A DNA stretch of 64,000 bases from a virus. The translations under genes were made by a program, and so were the position numbers. Positions 18,329 through 25,365 of this stretch are shown here, piece by piece (the stretch's first letter is position 1; each line of letters begins with the position of its first letter). The stretch is taken from positions 1 through 64,000 of IMG/VR virus record IMGVR_UViG_3300005613_000006. One strand, written 5' to 3'. The notes beneath the pieces are model-generated. The model did not search any database, had not been told where the DNA came from, and saw only the letters and a program-made list of their open reading frames with translations.

Positions 18329-18572
18329 AATCCCATCCTTTGCACCCACAGTAGAATGAGTCCGTCGAATAGGTGGGTCGCTCCCGAAAGAAGGGGAGGC
18401 TCTTGTTGCTCTCCCTCTCTTCCCCACAATAGGCACACGATGCAAACCGTTCGGGGAAGGGGAGGGGCAACTGATTGGGGGCCGCTCTACGGGGGTAGTT
18501 TGGCTCATCCAATGGGTGAGGTTGGCCAGGGCCGGTCTGTTTAGCACAATGCTGGGAGGGTGGCATCTTCAT
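18327..18572 (-). CDS. Zinc-ribbon protein, 81 aa
   Basis: C-A-Y-C-G-E-E-R-E and Y-C-G-C-K-G-W-D give two Cys pairs; the N-terminal half is Pro-rich. GAGGT precedes the ATG, which overlaps the end of the upstream gene. The stop abuts element copy 9. Confidence 0.65.
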   Translation of the reverse strand: MKMPPSQHCAKQTGPGQPHPLDEPNYPRRAAPNQLPLPFPERFASCAYCGEERESNKSLPFFRERPTYSTDSFYCGCKGWD

Positions 18573-18756
18573 ACCTCAAGAGGTAGTCATGGGCAAGGGC
18601 CTGCAACCAGTTGGCCTCGACACACTCATCGTGACCCCTACGGCAGAGCCATACGCAGGCACCCGTGCGATACGATTCGTAGGTCTTGCGGAAGTGCAAG
18701 AGGTATTCGTGCCACTGGGCATCTGTCCACTTGTAAGGCTTGGAAGGTTTCGACAT
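18541..18756 (-). CDS. Hypothetical protein, 71 aa
   Basis: M-S-K-P-S-K-P-Y-K-W-T-D-A-Q-W-H-E-Y-L, a helical protein with a C-V-W-L-C-R-R-G-H-D-E-C segment. AGGAGAGAG before the ATG. No family recognised. Confidence 0.65.
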   Translation of the reverse strand: MSKPSKPYKWTDAQWHEYLLHFRKTYESYRTGACVWLCRRGHDECVEANWLQALAHDYLLRYEDATLPALC

Positions 18757-18766
18757 TCTCTCTCTC

Positions 18767-19018
18767 CTACCCACAGAGGGGGCAATGGGGACCAGCATAC
18801 TTACTACCACACTTGGGGCAGCGGGTATACCGCTTTTCAACTAGCTCGGGATGATTTTCTTCGATGATACGGAAGGCCATACAACGGAGGTCTTCGCAGT
18901 TCTCTGCGTGGTTATTACCTTCGGGGTATTGGCGAACCACTTCCTCGGTTGAGATTTTGGTGATTGCACTGGTCTCAGTGTCGTATTGAAGGTCGGCAAG
19001 TCCAAAGCTGTTAGTCAT
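18767..19018 (-). CDS. C-terminal zinc-ribbon protein, 83 aa
   Basis: Acidic helical N-terminus and the ribbon R-C-P-K-C-G-S-K-Y-A-G-P-H-C-P-L-C-G at the very end. Starts behind its own promoter; followed after ten bases by 18541-18756. Confidence 0.75.
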   Translation of the reverse strand: MTNSFGLADLQYDTETSAITKISTEEVVRQYPEGNNHAENCEDLRCMAFRIIEENHPELVEKRYTRCPKCGSKYAGPHCPLCG

Positions 19019-19044
19019 AGTTAATTCTCTCTTTCGTTACTTCT

Positions 19045-19072
19045 ATTGTAGCATATTCTCAAGGTGTGTCAA
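19045..19072 (-). promoter_or_regulatory. Sigma-70 promoter, leftward
   Basis: TTGACA, 16 bp ending TATGC, TACAAT; overlaps the 3' end of the upstream gene. Confidence 0.75.
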
Positions 19073-19488
19073 GAGGCAAAGACGAATTTTCCGTAATCTT
19101 TTTCGATTTTTCTTTCGGGCTGGCCTACCTCGAACCCCTCCGCTTGGAGTACCTCGCAGAAGTACATCCACTCAGCCATACTGGCCTCACACTCCCCACT
19201 AATGGGGTTCTTGCGAACCAACGCCATAACTACGTCGGCAACGGTATCAATCCCCTCTGTGTAGCGGTATACCATAACGGCGATTTTGCGGCTTACGCCG
19301 TAGTGGTCCATGATATTGTTGACGGTTGCGAACATGTTAGGATGCCTTTCTGTATTCTTGGCAGTTGACCGGCTTCCGGTCCTCTTGGGGGGTTCCGAGT
19401 TGAGCGAAACGACGGTTGCGATACCAGCCGTACCACTTCTGGCGGGGTTCGCCCCGCTCACCGTTTCGTCGTTTTCTTTTTTCGCCAT
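19069..19488 (-). CDS. Putative HTH protein, 139 aa
   Basis: A low-complexity basic N-terminus (about 50 residues) precedes M-F-A-T-V-N-N-I-M-D-H-Y-G-V-S-R-K-I-A, which parallels the HTH of the 60-residue protein at 17479. The paralogy suggests that translation may also start at the internal ATG of M-F-A-T-V. DNA binding is inferred. Confidence 0.6.
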   Translation of the reverse strand: MAKKENDETVSGANPARSGTAGIATVVSLNSEPPKRTGSRSTAKNTERHPNMFATVNNIMDHYGVSRKIAVMVYRYTEGIDTVADVVMALVRKNPISGECEASMAEWMYFCEVLQAEGFEVGQPERKIEKDYGKFVFAS

Positions 19489-19516
19489 CAACCATTTTTC
19501 TCTCTCATCTACCTTA

Positions 19517-19544
19517 ATTATACGCAACGGATTGTAAAAGTCAA
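19517..19544 (-). promoter_or_regulatory. Sigma-70 promoter, leftward
   Basis: TTGACT, 16 bp ending TTGCG, TATAAT. Confidence 0.8.
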
Positions 19545-19588
19545 GGGCTGGCGTTTCAGAATCTTTCTTTTTTTTTCATTTCGTGTCA

Positions 19589-19613
19589 TAAGTGCATACT
19601 ATCACACGGGTTA
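19589..19613. repeat. Single 25-bp module
   Basis: TAAGTGCAT-7-CACGGGTTA, 9-7-9 layout. Confidence 0.55.
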
Positions 19614-19634
19614 AAACTTTGGGTTTCTTTGAAA

Positions 19635-19650
19635 GTGTACGAGCGTACAC
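19635..19650. promoter_or_regulatory. Dyad, possible operator
   Basis: GTGTACG-AG-CGTACAC, a 7-bp perfect inverted repeat. No gene or promoter directly attached. Confidence 0.35.
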
Positions 19651-19817
19651 CTCTACTGGACACTTAGTTTTCAAGACAAGAATCCGCATTGGTGGGGGCT
19701 ACCAGAAGGGTAGTTAGAATGGGGAGGGGGTTTTTATGAATAGGCTCGGGGAGTCCCATCCCCCCCGTTTTGCGGGGGGTGGTGTAAACAAAGCAAGCCC
19801 CCTCAGAAATGAAACGA

Positions 19818-19883
19818 CTACTTTTCCGGTTTGTCTTTGCATTCGTGGTAGGCCAACGCAATCGCCGTCGTTGGGTCAGGCAT
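19818..19883 (-). CDS. Possible micro-protein, 21 aa
   Basis: M-P-D-P-T-T-A-I-A-L-A-Y-H-E-C-K-D-K. GGTGGAGG lies before the ATG and the gene overlaps the upstream stop, which is the only support. Confidence 0.4.
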   Translation of the reverse strand: MPDPTTAIALAYHECKDKPEK

Positions 19884-20055
19884 CTTTGTATGCCTCCACC
19901 ATCTTGCCACCGACAGGCCGTGGCTTATCGCCATTGTATACATCAACAGCTTCACCCTGTATCGTCCCCTGCAATAAATACACTGTCTCAGGGTCCAATA
20001 TCCAGCCGTGACACTTAGCTGCGTCTATCAGTAATACTCCAGGCCCATCATCCAT
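19876..20055 (-). CDS. Hypothetical protein, 59 aa
   Basis: M-D-D-G-P-G-V-L-L-I-D-A-A-K-C-H-G-W-I-L-D-P, a beta-rich small protein. AAGGGG precedes the ATG; it starts two bases after the protease-like gene stops. Confidence 0.65.
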   Translation of the reverse strand: MDDGPGVLLIDAAKCHGWILDPETVYLLQGTIQGEAVDVYNGDKPRPVGGKMVEAYKDA

Positions 20056-20056
20056 A

Positions 20057-20524
20057 TCAGTTCCCCTTCATGCGCACAAACCAACACGTAAACGGCTTTC
20101 GCCTCCGCGTTTTTTTCACCACGTCCCACGGCACCAGTTTCACAGTGCGCTTGCGTATCCACCAGTTGACAGCAAGAAATCCCCTTGTTCCATAGCTAGT
20201 GATAAGGGCAATGTGGTCGTCGCCGTCGTCATACTCAAAGCAGCAAAGCACTGCATTTCCCTTCTCCAACTCAACCTTTATCTGTGCTACCGTCACATCC
20301 TTACGAAACCGAACGGCCCAGTTGTACTCTCGGGCTAGCGCCAGCAGCGTGGCATAGATGAATGGGTCGGGCGAGCCATGAAACGGCTTGCAGTTACACC
20401 GCGTCTTTATCCAGCGGTAGCGCTCACTATCGTAAGCACAGCTTACCCCCGCCCACTTACAGAGGTTCAACAGCGCCACAGGCGCACAACTGTATTCATC
20501 GCGTTGTTTCACGTAGCGGGGCAT
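20057..20524 (-). CDS. C39-like cysteine peptidase, 155 aa
   Basis: Q-R-D-E-Y-S-C-A-P-V-A-L-L-N (residues 7-20) places a candidate catalytic Cys at 13 at the start of a helix; G-D-D-H-I-A-L-I-T (101-109) supplies His 104 and A-V-N-W-W (118-122) an Asn. This Cys-His-Asn/Asp order is that of the C39 / bacteriocin-processing and related papain-like families. No signal peptide. GGAGG precedes the ATG, which overlaps the upstream stop as TGATG. Target unknown: cleavage of a leader peptide, of a host protein, or an inactive fold are all possible. Confidence 0.7.
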   Translation of the reverse strand: MPRYVKQRDEYSCAPVALLNLCKWAGVSCAYDSERYRWIKTRCNCKPFHGSPDPFIYATLLALAREYNWAVRFRKDVTVAQIKVELEKGNAVLCCFEYDDGDDHIALITSYGTRGFLAVNWWIRKRTVKLVPWDVVKKTRRRKPFTCWFVRMKGN

Positions 20525-20718
20525 CACGCCTCCTCAATCTGTCTTTCAGTCACATCATTCCAACCCGACTTTACTATTTTCCACACCGGGTCATTGGGCA
20601 TTGCGTGTCTCATTAGTGTAGCCAGATGCTCACCTCGCTCCTTCCGGTACAGGTCGATGAGAGCCTCTACCCGCCTCGCCCCATATCTTCTGCTTAAACT
20701 TGTCCACGTTATCCGCAA
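20524..20718 (-). CDS. Helical hypothetical protein, about 64 aa
   Basis: The convincing part is R-V-E-A-L-I-D-L-Y-R-K-E-R-G-E-H-L and W-K-I-V-K-S-G-W-N-D-V-T-E-R-Q. No ATG lies before it; TTG codons at 20718 or 20730 are candidates. It overlaps the gene at 20630-20836 in another frame. Confidence 0.45.
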   Translation of the reverse strand: MRITWTSLSRRYGARRVEALIDLYRKERGEHLATLMRHAMPNDPVWKIVKSGWNDVTERQIEEA

Positions 20719-20836
20719 GATGCCGCTCAAGCATACAGCCCAGCCACGCCCCAATAAAGGTGCCCACAGTGAGCATTGCCATCACCGTGAATATCCACTG
20801 ACCTACTGTTAGTTTAATCAGTTCGCTTTCAATCAT
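20630..20836 (-). CDS. Membrane protein, 68 aa
   Basis: M-I-E-S-E-L-I-K-L-T-V-G-Q-W-I-F then a transmembrane helix (about 14-36) and a Lys-rich helix D-N-V-D-K-F-K-Q-K. It has the layout of small holin-associated or anchor proteins but no diagnostic motif. Starts within the stop of the preceding membrane peptide. Confidence 0.55.
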   Translation of the reverse strand: MIESELIKLTVGQWIFTVMAMLTVGTFIGAWLGCMLERHLADNVDKFKQKIWGEAGRGSHRPVPEGAR

Positions 20837-20933
20837 GGCGTTTCATAAACCCCACAACAAAGACCATTGTTCCTATAAGAGCCAGCATTATTATGGCAAT
20901 AATGGCATTGACTGCTTGAAATTCACTCTCCAT
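20829..20933 (-). CDS. Single-pass membrane peptide, 34 aa
   Basis: M-E-S-E-F-Q-A-V-N, then a helix from A-I-I-A-I-I-M to F-V-V-G-F, ending M-K-R-H-D. Overlaps the next ATG as ATGATTGA. Confidence 0.6.
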   Translation of the reverse strand: MESEFQAVNAIIAIIMLALIGTMVFVVGFMKRHD

Positions 20934-21024
20934 TCTAAAACACCGAAACACATAAACTGCATTCCAGCATTGATGTCGAATGAACATTCAGCCTGTGGAC
21001 TATCGTTATCCTACCAGCGCATGA

Positions 21025-21129
21025 CTACTTCTTCCTTCGGCGCAAGCTGCTCGCCACGTCGTAGATGGCAAAAGCCCCTAGTCCGACGATGAACAGCGTG
21101 AAAATGATTCCCGCAATGATTTGACCCAT
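21025..21129 (-). CDS. Single-pass membrane peptide, 34 aa
   Basis: M-G-Q-I-I-A-G-I-I-F-T-L-F-I-V-G-L-G-A-F then a basic tail S-L-R-R-R-K-K: a typical inside-positive topology. A near-perfect GGAGG precedes the ATG. It overlaps the 3' end of the gene at 21078-21794 by 52 bases. Bases 20934-21024 show nothing. Confidence 0.7.
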   Translation of the reverse strand: MGQIIAGIIFTLFIVGLGAFAIYDVASSLRRRKK

Positions 21130-21794
21130 TTCCCTAACCTCCCTACTATTTTCTGACCTATGGTCATGTCTTTCTCAACCAGCGGAACTAGCAGCATAAG
21201 GCTGGCCATTTCTAACTCTTCGATGCCCTCGGCGTCCAGAAAGCCTTCCGGCTTCCAATACCTAGTGTTACCTACCAGGGTAACGCTTTCAGTTTCATTG
21301 CCGTCGTCATCCAGACTCGTACTCATCGAGACCGGATAGAAGCCCGCCTTGCGAATTTGCTCCATCCACATTCGCTTCTCAATAATATCCCCATTCCCCA
21401 GACAGTAGTAGTCTTCATCGTGTTCCGAAGGCTCACTTATTCCGAGGCCAGCGCGGGAGCAGTCGCCCCCCAGTTCATCCAAAATGAACCTCTCCATCTT
21501 CCACATGAACCGGCCTGTGGGGTAGATGCCGTATTCATCGGGGTTGTCGAGCATCTCACTCATCAACTCACAGACAATACCGCGAATTCTTTCATCAGCA
21601 ATCTCTGTGTAGTCGGGCTCGGAGCCAACCATGATGCACTTCTCATCCTTACACTTTTCGTCGTAAGTCTCACCGTCGTAAACCTGGATAAACTCAGGGT
21701 CTACAAATGTCTCTGTGCATATCCACTCAAGCACCTTATCTCGGGTCAGTTCGATAATAGGGTCAGCGAAGACCACAATTCGTAGTTCATTCAT
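21078..21794 (-). CDS. Acidic hypothetical protein, 238 aa
   Basis: M-N-E-L-R-I-V-V-F-A-D-P-I-I-E-L-T, then several acidic stretches, Cys pairs (C-K-D-E-K-C) and a C-terminal hydrophobic segment L-M-L-L-V-P-L-V. No family recognised. Starts four bases inside the stop of the upstream gene. Confidence 0.65.
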   Translation of the reverse strand: MNELRIVVFADPIIELTRDKVLEWICTETFVDPEFIQVYDGETYDEKCKDEKCIMVGSEPDYTEIADERIRGIVCELMSEMLDNPDEYGIYPTGRFMWKMERFILDELGGDCSRAGLGISEPSEHDEDYYCLGNGDIIEKRMWMEQIRKAGFYPVSMSTSLDDDGNETESVTLVGNTRYWKPEGFLDAEGIEELEMASLMLLVPLVEKDMTIGQKIVGRLGKWVKSLRESFSRCSSSD

Positions 21795-22114
21795 TCCTCT
21801 GCTCCTAGTACACTGTGTACAAATTTCCTTGTTTTGTCGTCAATGTAAATGGGCTCCTCGCCCTCGGCTTCGCCGGATACGTTACTTGCCAGTATCCGTA
21901 TAAAGCGCCGCCTATCAGTCGCATAGAGATGGCTCTCACCATCATCAAAAGCCCCCAGGCAAGTAGCAAAGCCCTTATAGCTTCTATCATGGCAGCAAGC
22001 CATAAAGTGGATTACTTTAGAGCCGGGCTGGTGACACTTGCAGTCACATGGGTAGTTGGGGTCAATGTAGGTAACTGCATAGACCTTACCCACTTCTATC
22101 TCTTCAAACTTCAT
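21791..22114 (-). CDS. Cys-rich conserved phage protein, 107 aa
   Basis: P-C-D-C-K-C-H-Q-P-G-S-K-V-I-H-F-M-A-C-C is a compact Cys/His cluster, found in small phage proteins of unknown role; the preceding E-V-G-K-V-Y-A-V resembles a small barrel. ATGA overlaps on both sides. Confidence 0.7.
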   Translation of the reverse strand: MKFEEIEVGKVYAVTYIDPNYPCDCKCHQPGSKVIHFMACCHDRSYKGFATCLGAFDDGESHLYATDRRRFIRILASNVSGEAEGEEPIYIDDKTRKFVHSVLGAEE

Positions 22115-22632
22115 CCCTCATCCATCACTTCAAAGCGTTCGGTTACGCTATGGTCCCCATCTTGGACGGTGCGTTCAAAGCAGATTTCACGGGCCTTGTC
22201 TAGTATCAAGAGGCTGACAACGGCGGCGAGCAGATTGCTCTCCCCATGTAGGTCATTGATAAGTTCGTCTTCGACACCCTTTCGGACTGCCCTTGCCTTC
22301 TGGGTCTCCGTGGGGGCACCCTGTGGCCAAGGGGGCGGTTGTGGGGCCAACCTGCGTGGCAGCATGGGGTCGCGGTTTTCAACACGGGCTTTCCGTTCTC
22401 GCAACGCCTTCTCTGTATCAGACTCCTCCTTGACCTTTTTCACGCACGGCCCCATGTTGACGTGAACATGATAGAAGGCAATACAGTCATTACACAGTTT
22501 GTACATGCCGCGCGTCTTATCGTGTAGCGCAAACAAATAGGCACTTTTACCACAGTCTTTACACTGGCCCTTTTCTATTGCCATCCCCGTCACAAATAGC
22601 TCGTCGTAGCTAGGTTCATTTACTTCCGCCAT
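22111..22632 (-). CDS. Zinc-ribbon protein, 173 aa
   Basis: C-K-D-C-G-K and C-N-D-C-I form an N-terminal zinc ribbon; a Pro-rich linker leads to a C-terminal helical part. The stop overlaps the next start as ATGA. No family recognised. Confidence 0.65.
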   Translation of the reverse strand: MAEVNEPSYDELFVTGMAIEKGQCKDCGKSAYLFALHDKTRGMYKLCNDCIAFYHVHVNMGPCVKKVKEESDTEKALRERKARVENRDPMLPRRLAPQPPPWPQGAPTETQKARAVRKGVEDELINDLHGESNLLAAVVSLLILDKAREICFERTVQDGDHSVTERFEVMDEG

Positions 22633-22933
22633 CTTCCATACTCCTTGTTATGGCGTCACCCAAATCATCTTTGGGCACCGCCTCTTGTTCTTCTTCTGCC
22701 ACAAACAGTGTATCCCGCGCCATGTCTCGAATCTTTTGCAACGCCTCTTCCAGAGTTACCTTGCCGGGCACCCGAAGGAGGCTCTCGGTGTATTGCAATA
22801 TGCTACACAGGCCATTGTTCAATGTGGTAGCATTAAAGTCGAGGCACTCAAAAGGGAACCGGCGCTTTGGGCGGGGTTTCGGGGTCGGTCTTGGGTTTGG
22901 TGCTGGCACCTTGTTTGCTTGTGTCTCGTCCAT
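22616..22933 (-). CDS. Hypothetical protein, 105 aa
   Basis: Pro/Arg/Lys-rich first 25 residues (P-R-P-T-P-K-P-R-P-K-R-R-F-P-F), then helices with acidic C-terminus. The basic tail may bind nucleic acid. Overlaps both neighbours. Confidence 0.6.
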   Translation of the reverse strand: MDETQANKVPAPNPRPTPKPRPKRRFPFECLDFNATTLNNGLCSILQYTESLLRVPGKVTLEEALQKIRDMARDTLFVAEEEQEAVPKDDLGDAITRSMEDGGSK

Positions 22934-23135
22934 CCTTTGTCTCCTTGTCTAGCTTACAGACTCCTCGGCCTGGGGCCTTTTTCAGCCCTAATTTCTGGCG
23001 TTGTTTACGCCATGCATGTATAGTTATAGCACGTCCAGCAATCTCACTGAGCAGGCGAGCGCCCTCTTCATCAGTGATTTTTCCTGCATTGTCGCGTATA
23101 AACTGTCTCTCAACCTCATTCCACACGCTATTCAT
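22848..23135 (-). CDS. SANT/HTH-like DNA-binding protein, 95 aa
   Basis: W-N-E-V-E-R-Q-F-I-R-D-N and I-T-I-H-A-W-R-K-Q-R-Q-K-L-G-L make a three-helix DNA-binding domain like those in phage HNH and small terminase proteins, here followed by a Lys/Pro-rich tail. It is the first leftward gene of the block 23135-19818 and diverges from the rightward genes. A role as regulator at this switch is possible. Confidence 0.65.
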   Translation of the reverse strand: MNSVWNEVERQFIRDNAGKITDEEGARLLSEIAGRAITIHAWRKQRQKLGLKKAPGRGVCKLDKETKDGRDTSKQGASTKPKTDPETPPKAPVPF

Positions 23136-23165
23136 ATCATTTCTCCTTGATTTTTGCGGCCATTA

Positions 23166-23185
23166 CGGTGTATAATAAAGTAGTC
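23166..23185 (+). promoter_or_regulatory. Rightward-family promoter at the divergence
   Basis: ACGGTG-TATAAT-AAAGTAG with TTGATT 18 bp upstream of the -10. The complementary TATTATA could act as a -10 box for the leftward block. Confidence 0.65.
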
Positions 23186-23208
23186 ACCTAACATAGAGGA
23201 AGTTCAAC

Positions 23209-23379
23209 ATGTCAGATGAAAACCAATCTACGCCCCCTGAACCAGAAAAACTTGTCTCTAGTGTATTATACACTCAGGGCACGGCGGAAATCAAGAAAAA
23301 AGTGGCCGATGAGCTAAAAGTTCCCGACCCACCCCAAGAACAAGCAGAAGCAGCGCTCGAAAAATTCACAGAGGAATAA
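23209..23379 (+). CDS. Hypothetical protein, 56 aa
   Basis: Pro- and Glu-rich (S-T-P-P-E-P-E-K) with an amphipathic helix in the second half. GAGGAAG precedes the ATG. First rightward gene. Confidence 0.65.
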   Translation: MSDENQSTPPEPEKLVSSVLYTQGTAEIKKKVADELKVPDPPQEQAEAALEKFTEE

Positions 23380-23382
23380 TCC

Positions 23383-23571
23383 GTGTCCCAGCCAATGCAG
23401 CCAAATAAGCTCACCGCTGGCGGTAACCAAGGAACTGGCACATGTCCCATGTGCGGGAGAAGGGTGGCGCAGTCACAGACTCGCTCCGAAAGGACAAACC
23501 CTCATCGTCCCTACGTTCTTAAAATAGTTACCACGTTTTACCCTTGTGGGTGTAAGCAAGAGCAGACATGA
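23383..23571 (+). CDS. Zinc-ribbon protein, 62 aa
   Basis: GTG start. C-P-M-C-G-R-R and Y-P-C-G-C-K-Q give one zinc site. ATGA overlap with the next gene. Confidence 0.65.
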   Translation: MSQPMQPNKLTAGGNQGTGTCPMCGRRVAQSQTRSERTNPHRPYVLKIVTTFYPCGCKQEQT

Positions 23572-23756
23572 GCTACAAGCTGATACTGTCGCCTGACAAA
23601 GACGACGTTCGGCCACCAGAGTGCGGTGGCAGAAAAAAGATGCACTTAGAGGATGAAGCAGGAGAAGTTTTGGACGCGGTTGTTGTGAAGGTAGAACCTA
23701 CGATAATGACCGTGATAGCACATATTGGAATTACAGACATAGAGGTGAGACAATGA
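23568..23756 (+). CDS. Hypothetical protein, 62 aa
   Basis: M-S-Y-K-L-I-L-S-P-D-K-D-D, then V-V-V-K-V-E-P-T-I-M-T-V; beta-rich. ATGA overlaps at both ends. Confidence 0.6.
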   Translation: MSYKLILSPDKDDVRPPECGGRKKMHLEDEAGEVLDAVVVKVEPTIMTVIAHIGITDIEVRQ

Positions 23757-23917
23757 AGGAAAAGATTTGTATTTGGATAGCGAGCCTATTGCCTCGCAAA
23801 GTGTTGGCCCATTGTATCATGCGGGCTTGGAGACTAGCGGAACGGCGCTATGAGGCGCTGGGGGTTGATGAGATTACCTGGGATATGGTAGTTGAATTCT
23901 TGGACGAGGGAGAGTAG
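23753..23917 (+). CDS. Conserved small phage protein, 54 aa
   Basis: I-A-S-L-L-P-R-K-V-L-A-H-C-I-M-R-A-W and a helical tail with I-T-W-D-M-V-V-E-F-L. The L-P-R-x-V-L-x-x-x-x-x-R-x-W pattern occurs in short phage proteins of unknown role. Confidence 0.65.
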   Translation: MKEKICIWIASLLPRKVLAHCIMRAWRLAERRYEALGVDEITWDMVVEFLDEGE

Positions 23918-23918
23918 C

Positions 23919-24566
23919 ATGAAATGTCCCAAGGGCTACACTGAAGAGGAAGTCCTTGAGGCTCTCAATGGTGCCGTGAACTCGTTAGCCTCTAGCTTTC
24001 GCTTTGGCTACCATGACCTTGAGGATATGAAACAAGAAGGGTTAGTGTTTGGGTTGGAGGTTCTTGAAAAAGAGAAGTTCGACCCGAACCATAGCAGTGG
24101 CAGCGGCTTGAAGAATTTCTTGCGTTACCACATACGCAACCAGTATATCAACATGAAGAGAGACAAGTTTTCTCGTCCCAACTCTCCTTGCAGCGGGTGC
24201 CCCTTTAAGTGCCCCAAAAATCAGACTGAATCTGGATGCGCCGAATTTACTGCTAAGTGCGAGTGCCCAAAGTATGCGGGCTGGGAGAAGCGCAACGCAG
24301 CCAAACGTAACTTAATGGAGTCGTGTAGTGTCGATAGCATACGAAGCCAGACGGAAGTTGCGACAAGTAGCAAACCCCTTGAAAAGATGGAGCGAGATGA
24401 ACTTGTACAACTTGTTGACCGTCATTTACCCGTTGGATTGCGTTCTGATTACCGCCGTATGGTTGAGGGCGTACACCTTCCTAAGCGGCGTCGTGTAAGG
24501 GTTGACGACGCAATTCGACAGATACTCAGGGAACATTATGGCGAAGACGAATTTGAAGAGGGGTAA
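23919..24566 (+). CDS. Sigma-70 region-2-like transcription factor, 215 aa
   Basis: Residues about 30-80 read D-L-E-D-M-K-Q-E-G, G-L-E-V-L-E-K-E-K-F-D-P, F-L-R-Y-H-I-R-N-Q-Y: the order and spacing of sigma-70 region 2, which binds the core polymerase clamp and the -10 element. A Cys-rich insert follows (C-S-G-C-P-F-K-C, then C-A-E-F and C-E-C), likely a zinc site; the C-terminal 70 residues are basic and could be the rest of a DNA-binding domain. GAGGGAG precedes the ATG. It stands at the head of the late gene block, and the late promoters have a -10 but no -35 box, so a role as late sigma factor is a good hypothesis. Confidence 0.65.
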   Translation: MKCPKGYTEEEVLEALNGAVNSLASSFRFGYHDLEDMKQEGLVFGLEVLEKEKFDPNHSSGSGLKNFLRYHIRNQYINMKRDKFSRPNSPCSGCPFKCPKNQTESGCAEFTAKCECPKYAGWEKRNAAKRNLMESCSVDSIRSQTEVATSSKPLEKMERDELVQLVDRHLPVGLRSDYRRMVEGVHLPKRRRVRVDDAIRQILREHYGEDEFEEG

Positions 24567-25365
24567 ACTTAGTGCCGACGAAGTACAGTTTATCCGTGAC
24601 AATCTGGACACGATGAGTGATGAAGAGATTGGGAAACGGCTTCGCCGCTCTCCTTCTCTCGTCGCTAAATATCGTGGCCAAGAGCCCGAGGCTCAGCGTG
24701 AAGATGACCGCGACCCCATCATAGCGGAGCTACACGCCAAACATTTCTGGCCCGACATCAAAAAGGTGTTGCTGGTTACAGAGATTTCTTTCTTTGAGCA
24801 AGAATGGGCCAAGCTGATTCACCAATTTCAAACCAATGAAATTGTGGCCACTGACGAAAGTATGATACGAGACCTCATTGTTGAGGACATTATGTACTTG
24901 AGGGCGTTGAAAGAGCGTCGTCACGTCATGGTTGAAATCAGCGAACTAGAGCGACAGCTTGAGGTAGAACAGGCTAAGCCGCGAGAACAACGCAATGAGG
25001 CACTAGAGGCTTCAATTCAAACACAGATAACGGCCTTGCTACAGGCCCTACCAACGCTCACCGCAGAGCAAACCAAACATGCGGAGCGCAAAGATGCCAA
25101 GCTGAATCAGTTGAAGGCTACCCGTTCCGCGCGGTTTAAGCAAATAGCCGAAAGCCGCAAGAACTTCTTTGAGTTGACTAAGGAATTAGATACTCGCGTC
25201 AGCCGTGAGAAGGAAGGTCGCTGGATGGAACTTATGCAACAAGGAGGAGACAAGGTGAAGGAGGATTGGGAAGAGTTGCATGAGTATGCAGATGGTACAG
25301 TGGACAGACCTTTGTTGACGCCAGAGGCGGTATTAGCAGAGGATGATAAAGGAGAAGAAGAATGA
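24538..25365 (+). CDS. Probable terminase small subunit, 275 aa
   Basis: N-terminal helix-turn-helix (D-E-V-Q-F-I-R-D-N-L-D-T-M-S-D-E-E-I-G-K), then long coiled-coil-like helices and an acidic tail. Small terminase subunits combine a DNA-binding HTH with a helical oligomerisation core and lie near the large subunit gene; here two genes intervene. AGGGAACATT precedes the ATG. Identification rests on layout and position. Confidence 0.6.
   Translation: MAKTNLKRGKLSADEVQFIRDNLDTMSDEEIGKRLRRSPSLVAKYRGQEPEAQREDDRDPIIAELHAKHFWPDIKKVLLVTEISFFEQEWAKLIHQFQTNEIVATDESMIRDLIVEDIMYLRALKERRHVMVEISELERQLEVEQAKPREQRNEALEASIQTQITALLQALPTLTAEQTKHAERKDAKLNQLKATRSARFKQIAESRKNFFELTKELDTRVSREKEGRWMELMQQGGDKVKEDWEELHEYADGTVDRPLLTPEAVLAEDDKGEEE

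Larger units (their letters stand above)
19545..19817. other. Intergenic region
   Basis: No convincing gene. It contains a single 25-bp module, the dyad at 19635, the phrase ACTGGACACTT also present near 16600, and a CCCCCCG/CGGGGGG hairpin at 19761-19781 without a T tract. Confidence 0.5.

Noticed and set aside
19664-20018. Several frames of 60-90 codons in 19664-20018 on both strands
   Set aside because: They conflict with the gene at 19876-20055, lack ribosome sites and have low-complexity or shadow-like composition.
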